Below, in pieces: positions 24,071 through 31,304 of a stretch of DNA of 50,544 nucleotides. This DNA is from Candidatus Mediterraneibacter guildfordensis (GTDB taxonomy: Bacteria > Bacillota > Clostridia > Lachnospirales > Lachnospiraceae): contig DXIS01000026.1 in the NCBI GenBank assembly GCA_019112735.1, positions 1 to 50,544 of the forward strand, in the 5' to 3' direction. Both the position numbers and the translations under genes were made by a program. The notes beneath the pieces are model-generated. The model had not been told where the DNA came from. It saw only the letters and a program-made list of their open reading frames with translations, and searched no databases. The first letter of the stretch is position 1, and each line of letters starts with the position of its first letter.

Positions 24071-25492
24071 ATGAGAAAAACAAAGATCATCTGTACGCTT
24101 GGACCTTCGACAGATAAAGAAGGAGTATTGGAAGCGCTCATCCGCGAAGGGATGGATGTGGCACGATTTAACTTTTCACATGGAACCCATGAGGAACAGA
24201 AAGCACGTCTGGACCGTCTGAAGACGCTGCGCGAGCAGTTTGACCGTCCGATCGCGGCACTCCTTGACACCAAGGGACCGGAGATCCGCATCGGCTGCTT
24301 TAAGGACGGGAAGATCACCCTTGTGGAAGACCAGGAATTCACACTCAAAAATGACGAGGTGGAAGGAACCCAGGATTATGTAACGGTTACCTACAAGGAT
24401 CTGTACCGGGATGTGAAGATCGGGGATTCGATCCTGATCGATGACGGCCTGGTGGGCATGATCGTGGAGAAGATCGAAGGGAAAGACATCGTCTGCCGGG
24501 TCAACAACGGCGGGGATATCTCCAATCGGAAAGGCGTGAACGTGCCCGGCGTAGAGCTGAAGATGCCGTTCATCAGCGCCAAGGACCGGGATGACCTTCT
24601 GTTCGGGATCGAACAGGACTTTGACTTTGTAGCGGCTTCCTTTACAAGAACGGCGGATGATGTGCGGGAGATGAGAAAGCTGCTCGACGATAACGGCGGG
24701 AAGCTGATCAATATCATTGCGAAGATCGAGAACCAGCAGGGCGTGGACAATATCGACGAGATCATCGAGGAAGCGGACGGCATCATGGTTGCCAGAGGCG
24801 ACATGGGCGTGGAGATCCCGCTGGAGCAGGTTCCGATCATCCAGCAGCGGATCATCCAGAAGGTATATCAGGCGGGCAAGGTCGTGATCACGGCCACCCA
24901 GATGCTGGATTCCATGATGGTGCATCCGAGGCCGACCCGTGCGGAGGCGACCGACGTTGCAAATGCCATCCATCAGGGGACGAGCGCGATCATGCTCTCC
25001 GGCGAGACAGCTGCCGGCAAATATCCGGTGGAAGCGCTGAAGATGATGGTGAAGATCGCGGTCAGCATGGAACATGATATCGACTATAATGCAATATTCC
25101 GGAAATCGGAGCGCGCGGAAGATCCGGATGTGACCAACGCCATTTCCCACGCCACCTGTATGACGGCCATTGACCTGAAAGCGAGGGCGATCCTGGCGGC
25201 CAGCAAGACCGGCTGTACGGCGAGGATGATCTCCAAGTACCGCCCGGGCTGTATGATCGGCGGCTGCTCCAGTTCCAAGAAAGTGTGCAGACAGCTCAAC
25301 ATGTCATGGGGCATCTATCCCCTGTCTGTCAAGGAAGAGTACAGTTCCGAGATCCTCTGCCTGCGCGCGATCGAGGCGGCTAAAAATCACGGACTGGTAG
25401 ACGACGGGGACGAGATTGTATTCGCCGGCGGCATTCCGCTTGGCATCCCCGGACGGACCAACCTGATCCGCGTATGTATCGTGGGAGAATAA
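24071..25492 (+). CDS. pyk: Pyruvate kinase
   Basis: A 473-residue glycolytic enzyme converting phosphoenolpyruvate and ADP to pyruvate and ATP. Conserved blocks: KIICTLGPSTD, MDVARFNFSHG, LLDTKGPEIRIG, the active-site lysine region (IIAKIENQQG), MVARGDMGVEIP and TRAEATDVANA. The length equals the E. coli-type enzyme and lacks the C-terminal phosphohistidine domain found in Bacillus pyruvate kinases. I use the ATG at 24071 behind AAAGGA; the upstream in-frame start at 24038 lies in the leader hairpin. The AEC carrier starts 6 bases after its stop. Confidence 0.97.
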   Translation: MRKTKIICTLGPSTDKEGVLEALIREGMDVARFNFSHGTHEEQKARLDRLKTLREQFDRPIAALLDTKGPEIRIGCFKDGKITLVEDQEFTLKNDEVEGTQDYVTVTYKDLYRDVKIGDSILIDDGLVGMIVEKIEGKDIVCRVNNGGDISNRKGVNVPGVELKMPFISAKDRDDLLFGIEQDFDFVAASFTRTADDVREMRKLLDDNGGKLINIIAKIENQQGVDNIDEIIEEADGIMVARGDMGVEIPLEQVPIIQQRIIQKVYQAGKVVITATQMLDSMMVHPRPTRAEATDVANAIHQGTSAIMLSGETAAGKYPVEALKMMVKIAVSMEHDIDYNAIFRKSERAEDPDVTNAISHATCMTAIDLKARAILAASKTGCTARMISKYRPGCMIGGCSSSKKVCRQLNMSWGIYPLSVKEEYSSEILCLRAIEAAKNHGLVDDGDEIVFAGGIPLGIPGRTNLIRVCIVGE

Positions 25493-25498
25493 GGAAAA

Positions 25499-26443
25499 AT
25501 GGAAAATCTGATCTTCAGCCTGAATGCAACTGTGCCGATCTTCTTACTTATGGTGCTGGGGTTCATACTTAAGAAACTGGGACTGATCGACGACGTATTT
25601 GCGTCGAAAATGAATAAATTCGTATTCCTCGTACCTCTGCCTGTCCTCCTCTTCGAGGATCTCTCGACGGTGGACTTCGCAGAGGTGTGGAATCTGAAAT
25701 TCGTACTGTTCTGCTTCGCGGCGACGCTCATCTGTATCGCGCTCGCCGCGGCAGTTTCTTTTTTGTGGAAAGATAAGAGCATCCAGGGCGAATTCATCCA
25801 GGCGTCTTACCGGAGCAGCGCGGCGCTCCTCGGGATCGCCTTCATTCAGAATATATACGGAGATGCGGGCATGGCGCCGCTCATGATCATCGGCAGCGTG
25901 CCGCTCTACAACATCATGGCGGTGGTCGTGCTCTCCTTTTTCCAGCCGGAGCGGAAGAAGCTGGATAAAGAAGTCTGGGCGAAGACGCTGAAAGGCATCG
26001 TCACCAACCCGATCATCATCGGCATCATCGTCGGCCTTCTCTGGTCGGCGCTTCGGATCCCACTGCCCGGCATCCTGGAGAAAACCGTCTCCGATGTGGG
26101 CGCCACGGCGACGCCGCTGGGGCTGATGGCCATGGGCGCAAGCTTCGACCTTAAGAAAGCATTCGGAAAAGCAAAGCCGGCCGTGACGGCTTCGATTATG
26201 AAATTATTGCTCTTTGCAGCCCTGTTTTTGCCCCTGGCCGTAGGTCTCGGCTTCCGGCAGGAAGAACTGGTGGCGATCCTCGTCATGTTAAGCTCCGCCA
26301 CTACCGTGAGCTGCTATGTCATGGCCCGGAACATGGGGCATGAGGGCGTGCTCACCTCCAGCGTGGTCATGCTGACGACACTGTTCAGCGCGTTTACCAT
26401 GACCGGGTGGCTGTATATATTGAAATGTATGGGGTTTGTTTAA
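25499..26443 (+). CDS. AEC family transporter (auxin efflux carrier-like)
   Basis: A 314-residue membrane protein with about ten hydrophobic segments, arranged as two five-helix halves. N-terminal LNATVPIFLLMVLGFILKKLGLID, then VPLPVLLFEDL, and the mid-chain NPIIIGIIVGLLW are typical of the bacterial AEC family, members of which carry malate, malonate or other organic acids. It follows pyk by 6 bases with TAAGGAAA as ribosome site, so it is probably co-transcribed; a carboxylate near pyruvate metabolism is a guess. The palindrome at 26451 begins 7 bases after its stop. Confidence 0.9.
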   Translation: MENLIFSLNATVPIFLLMVLGFILKKLGLIDDVFASKMNKFVFLVPLPVLLFEDLSTVDFAEVWNLKFVLFCFAATLICIALAAAVSFLWKDKSIQGEFIQASYRSSAALLGIAFIQNIYGDAGMAPLMIIGSVPLYNIMAVVVLSFFQPERKKLDKEVWAKTLKGIVTNPIIIGIIVGLLWSALRIPLPGILEKTVSDVGATATPLGLMAMGASFDLKKAFGKAKPAVTASIMKLLLFAALFLPLAVGLGFRQEELVAILVMLSSATTVSCYVMARNMGHEGVLTSSVVMLTTLFSAFTMTGWLYILKCMGFV

Positions 26444-26450
26444 AATGGAT

Positions 26451-26511
26451 AAAAAATGGAAATGGGGACGTAGTAAAATTCAATTTTACTACGTCCCCAT
26501 TTCCATTTTTT
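26451..26511. repeat. Perfect 61-base palindrome between convergent genes (REP-like / bidirectional terminator)
   Basis: Arms 26451-26480 and 26482-26511 are exact reverse complements over 30 bases around a single C. The core GGGGACGTAG is flanked by A/T-rich ends, so each strand ends the hairpin in a run of six T. It sits 7 bases after the AEC stop and covers the first bases of the TAA of the opposing acetyltransferase gene (26510-26512). It can stop transcription from both sides. Its length and exactness exceed an ordinary terminator and recall REP/RAYT-type palindromes that contain GGGGACG. Confidence 0.85.
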
Positions 26512-27130
26512 AACCGTTTATTATGGCGTTCCATGCTTCGTCATCGAATTCCCGGTCTTTGTAATAGTATTTTTTATCATCTTCTGTGATCTTTTTAATC
26601 ACTCTGCACGGGTTGCCGGCTGCGACCACCCAGTCGGGGATGTCTTTCGTCACCACGCTGCCGGCGCCGATGACGGTGTTGCTGCCGATGTGCACCCCGG
26701 GCAGGATGACGGTATTGCCGCCGATCCAGACATTATCGCCGATGGTCACGCTGATCCCGTACTCGTACAGGGAGTTCCTGGATACGGGATGGAGCGGATG
26801 GCCGGCTGTGTAGATGGCCACGTTGGGGGCCATCTGGCAGTTGTCGCCGATGGTTACTTTCGCCACATCGATGATGGTACAGTTATAGTTGGCGAAGAAG
26901 TTCTTTCCCACTTCGATGTGGGAGCCGTAATCGCAGTAGAAAGGCGGATTGATGAACGCGTTCTCGGATTTCCCGAGCAGTTCCTTTACGATCCGGCTGA
27001 TCTTCTCAAAGTCCGAGCGGTCTGCAAAATTCAGTTCCTGCAGGATCCGGCGGCACACTTTCTGTTCTTCCATTACAGAGGCATCGGAGATGTAGGGCAT
27101 CTCCAGGTCTCTTCTTTTAATGTTTTCCAT
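26510..27130 (-). CDS. Sugar O-acetyltransferase (maltose/galactoside acetyltransferase family)
   Basis: A 206-residue left-handed beta-helix acetyltransferase using acetyl-CoA. Hexapeptide repeats run through about residues 70-185 (VTIGDNCQMAPNV, VTIGDNVWIGGNTVILPGVHIG, NTVIGAGSVVTKDIP), and the catalytic His lies in YTAGHPLHP. The N-terminal maltose-acetyltransferase cap (about 1-60) is present. The ATG at 27130 has GAGGTG six bases upstream. It lies 45 bases after the GH31 gene on the same strand, so acetylation of mono- or disaccharides released by that glycosidase, as a detoxification step, is plausible. Confidence 0.92.
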   Translation of the reverse strand: MENIKRRDLEMPYISDASVMEEQKVCRRILQELNFADRSDFEKISRIVKELLGKSENAFINPPFYCDYGSHIEVGKNFFANYNCTIIDVAKVTIGDNCQMAPNVAIYTAGHPLHPVSRNSLYEYGISVTIGDNVWIGGNTVILPGVHIGSNTVIGAGSVVTKDIPDWVVAAGNPCRVIKKITEDDKKYYYKDREFDDEAWNAIING

Positions 27131-27152
27131 GTAAGCACCTCGCTTCATGCGG

Positions 27153-27188
27153 GCTGAAGAGCCGGCTTTTGCCGGCTACATCTTCAGC
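27153..27188 (-). other. Intercistronic stem-loop in the GH31-acetyltransferase transcript
   Basis: Outer arms GCTGAAGA/TCTTCAGC (27153-27160, 27181-27188) and inner arms GCCGGC/GCCGGC around TTTT make a stable hairpin that includes the last codons of the GH31 gene. No T-run follows on the minus strand, so it looks like an RNA-stability or processing element and not a terminator. Confidence 0.5.
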
Positions 27189-29215
27189 GTTCTGTAATTT
27201 GCCTCGTTATCATAATCCTTGTGGACTCCGTCGTCATCGTAGAGCACATATCCGGCTCCTTCATATCCGATCATGCGGATGCTGTCCATGTCGATCCCGT
27301 CCACGTACTCTGCGGCGTCCGCCACCGGGATGCACTTTCCGCTGCGGATGAAGAGGGCGGCTTCATTGAGCGCGATCTCCACGTAATGGATCCCTTTGTC
27401 CAGGATCTCTTCGGAAATGGATCCGTCCGGCAGGAATTTGACAAACTTCATTTCTTCCGGAAGGTATACATATCTTCCGCGGGCATTCTGCTCGTAAACC
27501 GGTGCGATCATGATCTCATTGCCGAGCATGAGCTGGTCTTCCACGCGCACGGCCATGGCGTCCTTTGGATAAACGAAGGCCAGCGGTTTGAAGTACAGGT
27601 CGTCATTCAGCGCGGCTTTCATATATTCGCTGTACAGGTAGGGCAGCAGGCGGTAGCGCACGCCAAGCATGTGCCGGAAATCATCCCTATCTTCGAACTG
27701 ATAGCACTCCTGCTCGCGGGTGCCGAGGGCTGCATGGTTGCGCATGAGCGGCGTGAAGATGCCAAGTCCGAGGAAGCGCAGCAGCAGGTCGCGGGTGGTA
27801 TCCGCCCCGAAGCCGCCCAGGTCGCAGCCGGTGTACAGGAAGCCGCACATATTGAGGGAAGGCATCATCTTCAGGCAGAGCAGGATGTGGGACCACCAGG
27901 CCATGTTGTCGCCGGTCCAGATGCCGCCGTAGCGGTGCATGCCGATATAGGACGAACGGGAGAACATGAGGAACCGCTTGTCCGGATCGATCCGGTCAAA
28001 GGCCTCGCCTGCCGCCCGGGTCATATTGAATCCGAACAGGTTGTGGACTTTGTCGTGGCGGATCCGTTTCCCGTTTACATTGTGATAAAACCGGGCATAA
28101 TCCTCCGGGCTGTTGGAAAGAGAGCGGAGCTTGTCTCCAAGCTGTCCGACACTGACAGCGTCATCTTCACTTTTCAGGCTGCCGTCCCAGTTGGCTGCCC
28201 CGGAACCGGCGAATTTTGCCGCCATTTCTTTCGCCTCAGCCAGACCTTCAGCGGAATGGAAGATGGCAGGCTCGTTCATGTCATTCCAGAAGCCTTCAAT
28301 ACCCTGGTCGGTAAGGAAACGGTATTTGTCACCGAACCATCTGCGGGCTTCCGGATTGAGAACATCCGGGAAATGGGTGTCTCCCGGCCATACAGCCGCC
28401 ACGAAGTCGGATCCGTCTTCCCGCTGGCAGAAGTAGCGGTTCTTCACACCCTCCTCGTACACGTCATATCCGTCCTCTACTTTTACGCCGGCGTCGATGA
28501 TGGGAACGAGGCGGACATGCTGGTCTTTCAGCTCCCGGACAAAGGCCGGAAAATCGTCAAAATCTTTGTTAAGGGTGAAGTCCTTGTATGCCTCCATATA
28601 GTCGATATCCATATAGATCATATCAAGCGGAAGATGATTCTCCCGGTAATTCTCAGCCACGGCCCGGAAGTCATCCTTCGTCTTATAGCCCCAGCGGCTC
28701 TGCCCGAAGCCGAACGCGAATTTCGGCGGGATATAGCTGCGGCCGATGATCTTCCGGAACTGCTTTACGATGTCATAAGCGGATTCCCCTTCAATGACAT
28801 ACAGGGCCAGATCGGTATTTTCACAGGAGACGCGCATCGCATCCTGGCGGGTATAACCGATGTCGAAGGTCAGTTTTCCCGGATAGTCGAAGAAGAGGCC
28901 GAAGGTCTCTTTCCCGGAAATGATAACGAAGTTGTGTGCTCCGTAGAGGGAATGCTTGTCTTCCGTATGGTTCGGATCATCGGTACAGTCGCTTGTGTAG
29001 AGCCAGCCCCGCTTGTTGATGCCGCGGTTGGTTTCGCCCAGACCGTAGACGATATCATCTTTATCCATAGAATATGTAAATGAAAAACCTTCTCCGCTGT
29101 CAGGTGATCCGGATGTGCTGACCGTTCCGTATGCCGGGACTCCGTCAGAGCACGGGATTTCTGTTGTGACTGCTTCAGTGTTAAATGGTGTTCCGTAAAT
29201 GAATTTGCGGATCAT
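27176..29215 (-). CDS. Glycoside hydrolase family 31 (alpha-glucosidase/alpha-xylosidase-type)
   Basis: A 679-residue cytosolic glycosidase. After an N-terminal beta-sandwich, the barrel carries the GH31 signatures: IYMDIDYMEAYKDFT (about residues 205-219), nucleophile Asp about 312 in FWNDMNEPAIF, then FSRSSYIGMHRYGGIWTGDN with the general-acid Asp, and the C-terminal beta domains. There is no signal peptide, so it acts on imported oligosaccharides. The ATG at 29215 is preceded by AAAGGAG at seven bases; an upstream ATG six codons away has no site. Its promoter region carries an inverted repeat that may be an operator. Alpha-glucosidase versus alpha-xylosidase specificity is not resolved. 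Confidence 0.93.
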   Translation of the reverse strand: MIRKFIYGTPFNTEAVTTEIPCSDGVPAYGTVSTSGSPDSGEGFSFTYSMDKDDIVYGLGETNRGINKRGWLYTSDCTDDPNHTEDKHSLYGAHNFVIISGKETFGLFFDYPGKLTFDIGYTRQDAMRVSCENTDLALYVIEGESAYDIVKQFRKIIGRSYIPPKFAFGFGQSRWGYKTKDDFRAVAENYRENHLPLDMIYMDIDYMEAYKDFTLNKDFDDFPAFVRELKDQHVRLVPIIDAGVKVEDGYDVYEEGVKNRYFCQREDGSDFVAAVWPGDTHFPDVLNPEARRWFGDKYRFLTDQGIEGFWNDMNEPAIFHSAEGLAEAKEMAAKFAGSGAANWDGSLKSEDDAVSVGQLGDKLRSLSNSPEDYARFYHNVNGKRIRHDKVHNLFGFNMTRAAGEAFDRIDPDKRFLMFSRSSYIGMHRYGGIWTGDNMAWWSHILLCLKMMPSLNMCGFLYTGCDLGGFGADTTRDLLLRFLGLGIFTPLMRNHAALGTREQECYQFEDRDDFRHMLGVRYRLLPYLYSEYMKAALNDDLYFKPLAFVYPKDAMAVRVEDQLMLGNEIMIAPVYEQNARGRYVYLPEEMKFVKFLPDGSISEEILDKGIHYVEIALNEAALFIRSGKCIPVADAAEYVDGIDMDSIRMIGYEGAGYVLYDDDGVHKDYDNEANYRTLKM

Positions 29216-29285
29216 AATTATTTCTCCTTTCACGATATAAAATAAATTCGTACAGCCTGTGTCAGGACTGCTGCCTTTTGATTGT

Positions 29286-29291
29286 ATTATA
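29286..29291 (-). promoter_or_regulatory. -10 box of the GH31 promoter
   Basis: On the minus strand these bases read TATAAT, 70 bases before the GH31 start. The -35 region would fall at about 29309-29314 (AAGTTT, weak), abutting the inverted repeat at 29315, which suggests activator or repressor dependence. Confidence 0.55.
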
Positions 29292-29314
29292 GTGCTTTGC
29301 CAAAGAAAAAACTT

Positions 29315-29347
29315 GCAGTATTCTGCAAAATAATAACAGAATACTGC
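29315..29347. promoter_or_regulatory. Candidate operator: 11-bp perfect inverted repeat upstream of GH31
   Basis: GCAGTATTCTG (29315-29325) and CAGAATACTGC (29337-29347) are exact reverse complements separated by 11 AT-rich bases, with centres 22 bases apart (two helical turns). It lies at the upstream edge of the GH31 promoter, in the divergent interval to recJ. No regulator gene is adjacent. Confidence 0.55.
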
Positions 29348-29435
29348 TACAAAATCTAAGGCTTTTCAAAAAGCAGGGAGTTTGTTATCCTTGTAAATAA
29401 GAAAGAGACGGCAGAAAAGCAGGAGGCGTTTATAT

Positions 29436-31148
29436 ATGGAACGATGGTTTATCACGATGAAGAAAGCGGATTTCAATGCGATCGCGGAGAAGTATCACAT
29501 TTCCCCGATCCTGGCGCGGCTCATCCGCAACCGGGACGTCACGGGGGATGACGCGATCGATCTCTACCTGAACGGCACGATCGCCGATCTTTATGACGGG
29601 ATGCTGATGAAGGATATGGACCGGGCGGTTGAGATCCTTTCGGAGAAGATCCGTGAGAAAAAAGCCATCCGGGTGATCGGCGACTATGATATTGACGGGG
29701 TAAACGCAACCTACATCCTGCAGCAGGGGCTGTCCGGACTGGGGGCGGACGTGGATACGGATATCCCGGACCGGATCAAAGACGGATACGGGCTGAATAT
29801 TGATCTCATCGACCGTGCGATCGACGACGGGATCGATACGATCATTACCTGCGATAACGGGATCGCCGCATCGGAGGAGATCGCTTACGGAAAGAAAAAC
29901 GGACTGACGGTCATCGTGACGGACCATCATGAAGTGCCTTATGTGGAAATGAACGGGGAGAAGGAATATATCCTGCCCCGGGCGGATGCAGTGGTCGATC
30001 CCCATCAGTCGGACTGCGCCTACCCCTTCAAGGGGCTGTGCGGCGCAGCGGTTGCATATAAGCTTATTGAGGCGCTCTACAATGTGATGCAGCGGGACCC
30101 GGAGGATGTGGATTATCTGATGGAAAATGTGGCTATCGCGACCGTGGGCGACGTGATGGATCTCGCCGGAGAGAACCGGATCTTCGTAAAGCAGGGACTG
30201 GAGATGCTCAAACGCACCCGCAATCAGGGGCTGAAGGCGCTGATCGAGTGTACGGGCGTTGATGTGGAGCGGCTGAACGCTTATCACATCGGATTTGTCC
30301 TGGGGCCCTGCATTAATGCCAGCGGGCGTCTTGACACAGCTAAGCGGGCGCTGGAACTTCTGAATGCCCGCACAAGACGGGACGCAGTCATGCTGGCGGA
30401 GGATTTAAAAGCATTGAATGACAGCCGGAAAGAGATGACGGAGCGGGGTGTGGAGGAAGCGGTGCAGATGATCGAGAGCACCTCCCTGAAAGAAGATAAA
30501 GTGCTGGTCATCTATCTGCCGGACTGCCACGAAAGCATCGCCGGGATCATCGCCGGGCGCATCCGGGAGCGGTATTACCGGCCGACTTTCGTGCTCACGC
30601 GGGCGGAGGACGGCGTCAAGGGTTCCGGCCGTTCCATCGAGACTTACGATATGTTCGCCCAGATGTGCAGATGCCGGGCGCTCTTTACAAAATTCGGCGG
30701 ACATAAACTGGCGGCGGGACTGTCCCTTGATGAGCGGAATGTGGAACGGTTCCGGGAGACTATCAACAGCCTGTGCGATCTGAGCGAAGAAGATCTGCAG
30801 GAGAAAGTTTCCATCGATATGCGGCTGCCGTTCCCGTACATCACAGAAGAACTGATCGGGGAGCTGGAACTTCTGGAACCCTTCGGCAAGGGAAATCCAA
30901 AACCCCTCTTTGCCGAGCGGAACCTGCGGGTGATCAGTCCCCGTATCTTCGGGAAGAACCGGAATGTGCTTAAATGCCGGCTGCAGGATGAGCAGGGAAA
31001 TCAGATGGAAGCGGTGTACTTCGGGGATGTGGAAGACTGCCTGAGAGAGATGGAGCGAAAGCAGGTCATGTCCTTTACATACTATCCGTCTGTTAATGAA
31101 TATATGGGAAGAAGGACCGTGCAGGTCACGATCGTGAATTATCAGTAA
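29436..31148 (+). CDS. recJ: Single-stranded-DNA-specific exonuclease RecJ (DHH family)
   Basis: A 570-residue DHH phosphoesterase. The metal-binding motifs are in order: GDYDIDG (about residues 81-87), CDNG (about 139), TDHHE (about 165-169) and, later, the DHHA1 region with SGRSIETYDMF and GGHKLAAGLSL. An OB-like C-terminal part follows. By family it degrades 5' single-stranded ends in recombination and mismatch repair. It is preceded by GCAGGAGG and divergent from GH31. Short RecJ-type paralogues exist in Lachnospiraceae, so it may not be the only copy. Confidence 0.9.
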   Translation: MERWFITMKKADFNAIAEKYHISPILARLIRNRDVTGDDAIDLYLNGTIADLYDGMLMKDMDRAVEILSEKIREKKAIRVIGDYDIDGVNATYILQQGLSGLGADVDTDIPDRIKDGYGLNIDLIDRAIDDGIDTIITCDNGIAASEEIAYGKKNGLTVIVTDHHEVPYVEMNGEKEYILPRADAVVDPHQSDCAYPFKGLCGAAVAYKLIEALYNVMQRDPEDVDYLMENVAIATVGDVMDLAGENRIFVKQGLEMLKRTRNQGLKALIECTGVDVERLNAYHIGFVLGPCINASGRLDTAKRALELLNARTRRDAVMLAEDLKALNDSRKEMTERGVEEAVQMIESTSLKEDKVLVIYLPDCHESIAGIIAGRIRERYYRPTFVLTRAEDGVKGSGRSIETYDMFAQMCRCRALFTKFGGHKLAAGLSLDERNVERFRETINSLCDLSEEDLQEKVSIDMRLPFPYITEELIGELELLEPFGKGNPKPLFAERNLRVISPRIFGKNRNVLKCRLQDEQGNQMEAVYFGDVEDCLREMERKQVMSFTYYPSVNEYMGRRTVQVTIVNYQ

Positions 31149-31167
31149 GGATACTACAGAAAAATAT

Positions 31168-31195
31168 TTGAAATTCGACAAATAAGTGATATACT
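31168..31195 (+). promoter_or_regulatory. Promoter upstream of relA/spoT
   Basis: TTGAAA (31168-31173), a 16-base spacer and TATACT (31190-31195). Transcription from here would start near 31202 and cross the hairpin at 31229-31262 before reaching the relA start at 31305. Confidence 0.6.
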
Positions 31196-31228
31196 ATGAA
31201 TATTATAGAGATATCACATAATCGTCGG

Positions 31229-31262
31229 GGATGCCCCACATTAAAAAGAGGCATCCTTTTTT
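31229..31262 (+). terminator. Intrinsic terminator or attenuator in the relA leader
   Basis: GGATGCC (31229-31235) pairs with GGCATCC (31250-31256) and six T follow (31257-31262). It lies after the probable relA promoter and 42 bases before the relA start. A competing small hairpin, GGGG/CCCC around ATG (31227-31237), uses the same left arm. Confidence 0.7.
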
Positions 31263-31304
31263 CTTTAGACATTTTACGGGAAATACTTTGAAGGGGGAGC
31301 GGTT

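Noticed and set aside
27221-29083. Long plus-strand open frame of 620 codons opposite the GH31 gene
   Set aside because: It mirrors GH31 codons, has no ribosome site and reads as non-protein-like; GH31 motifs on the minus strand are unambiguous.
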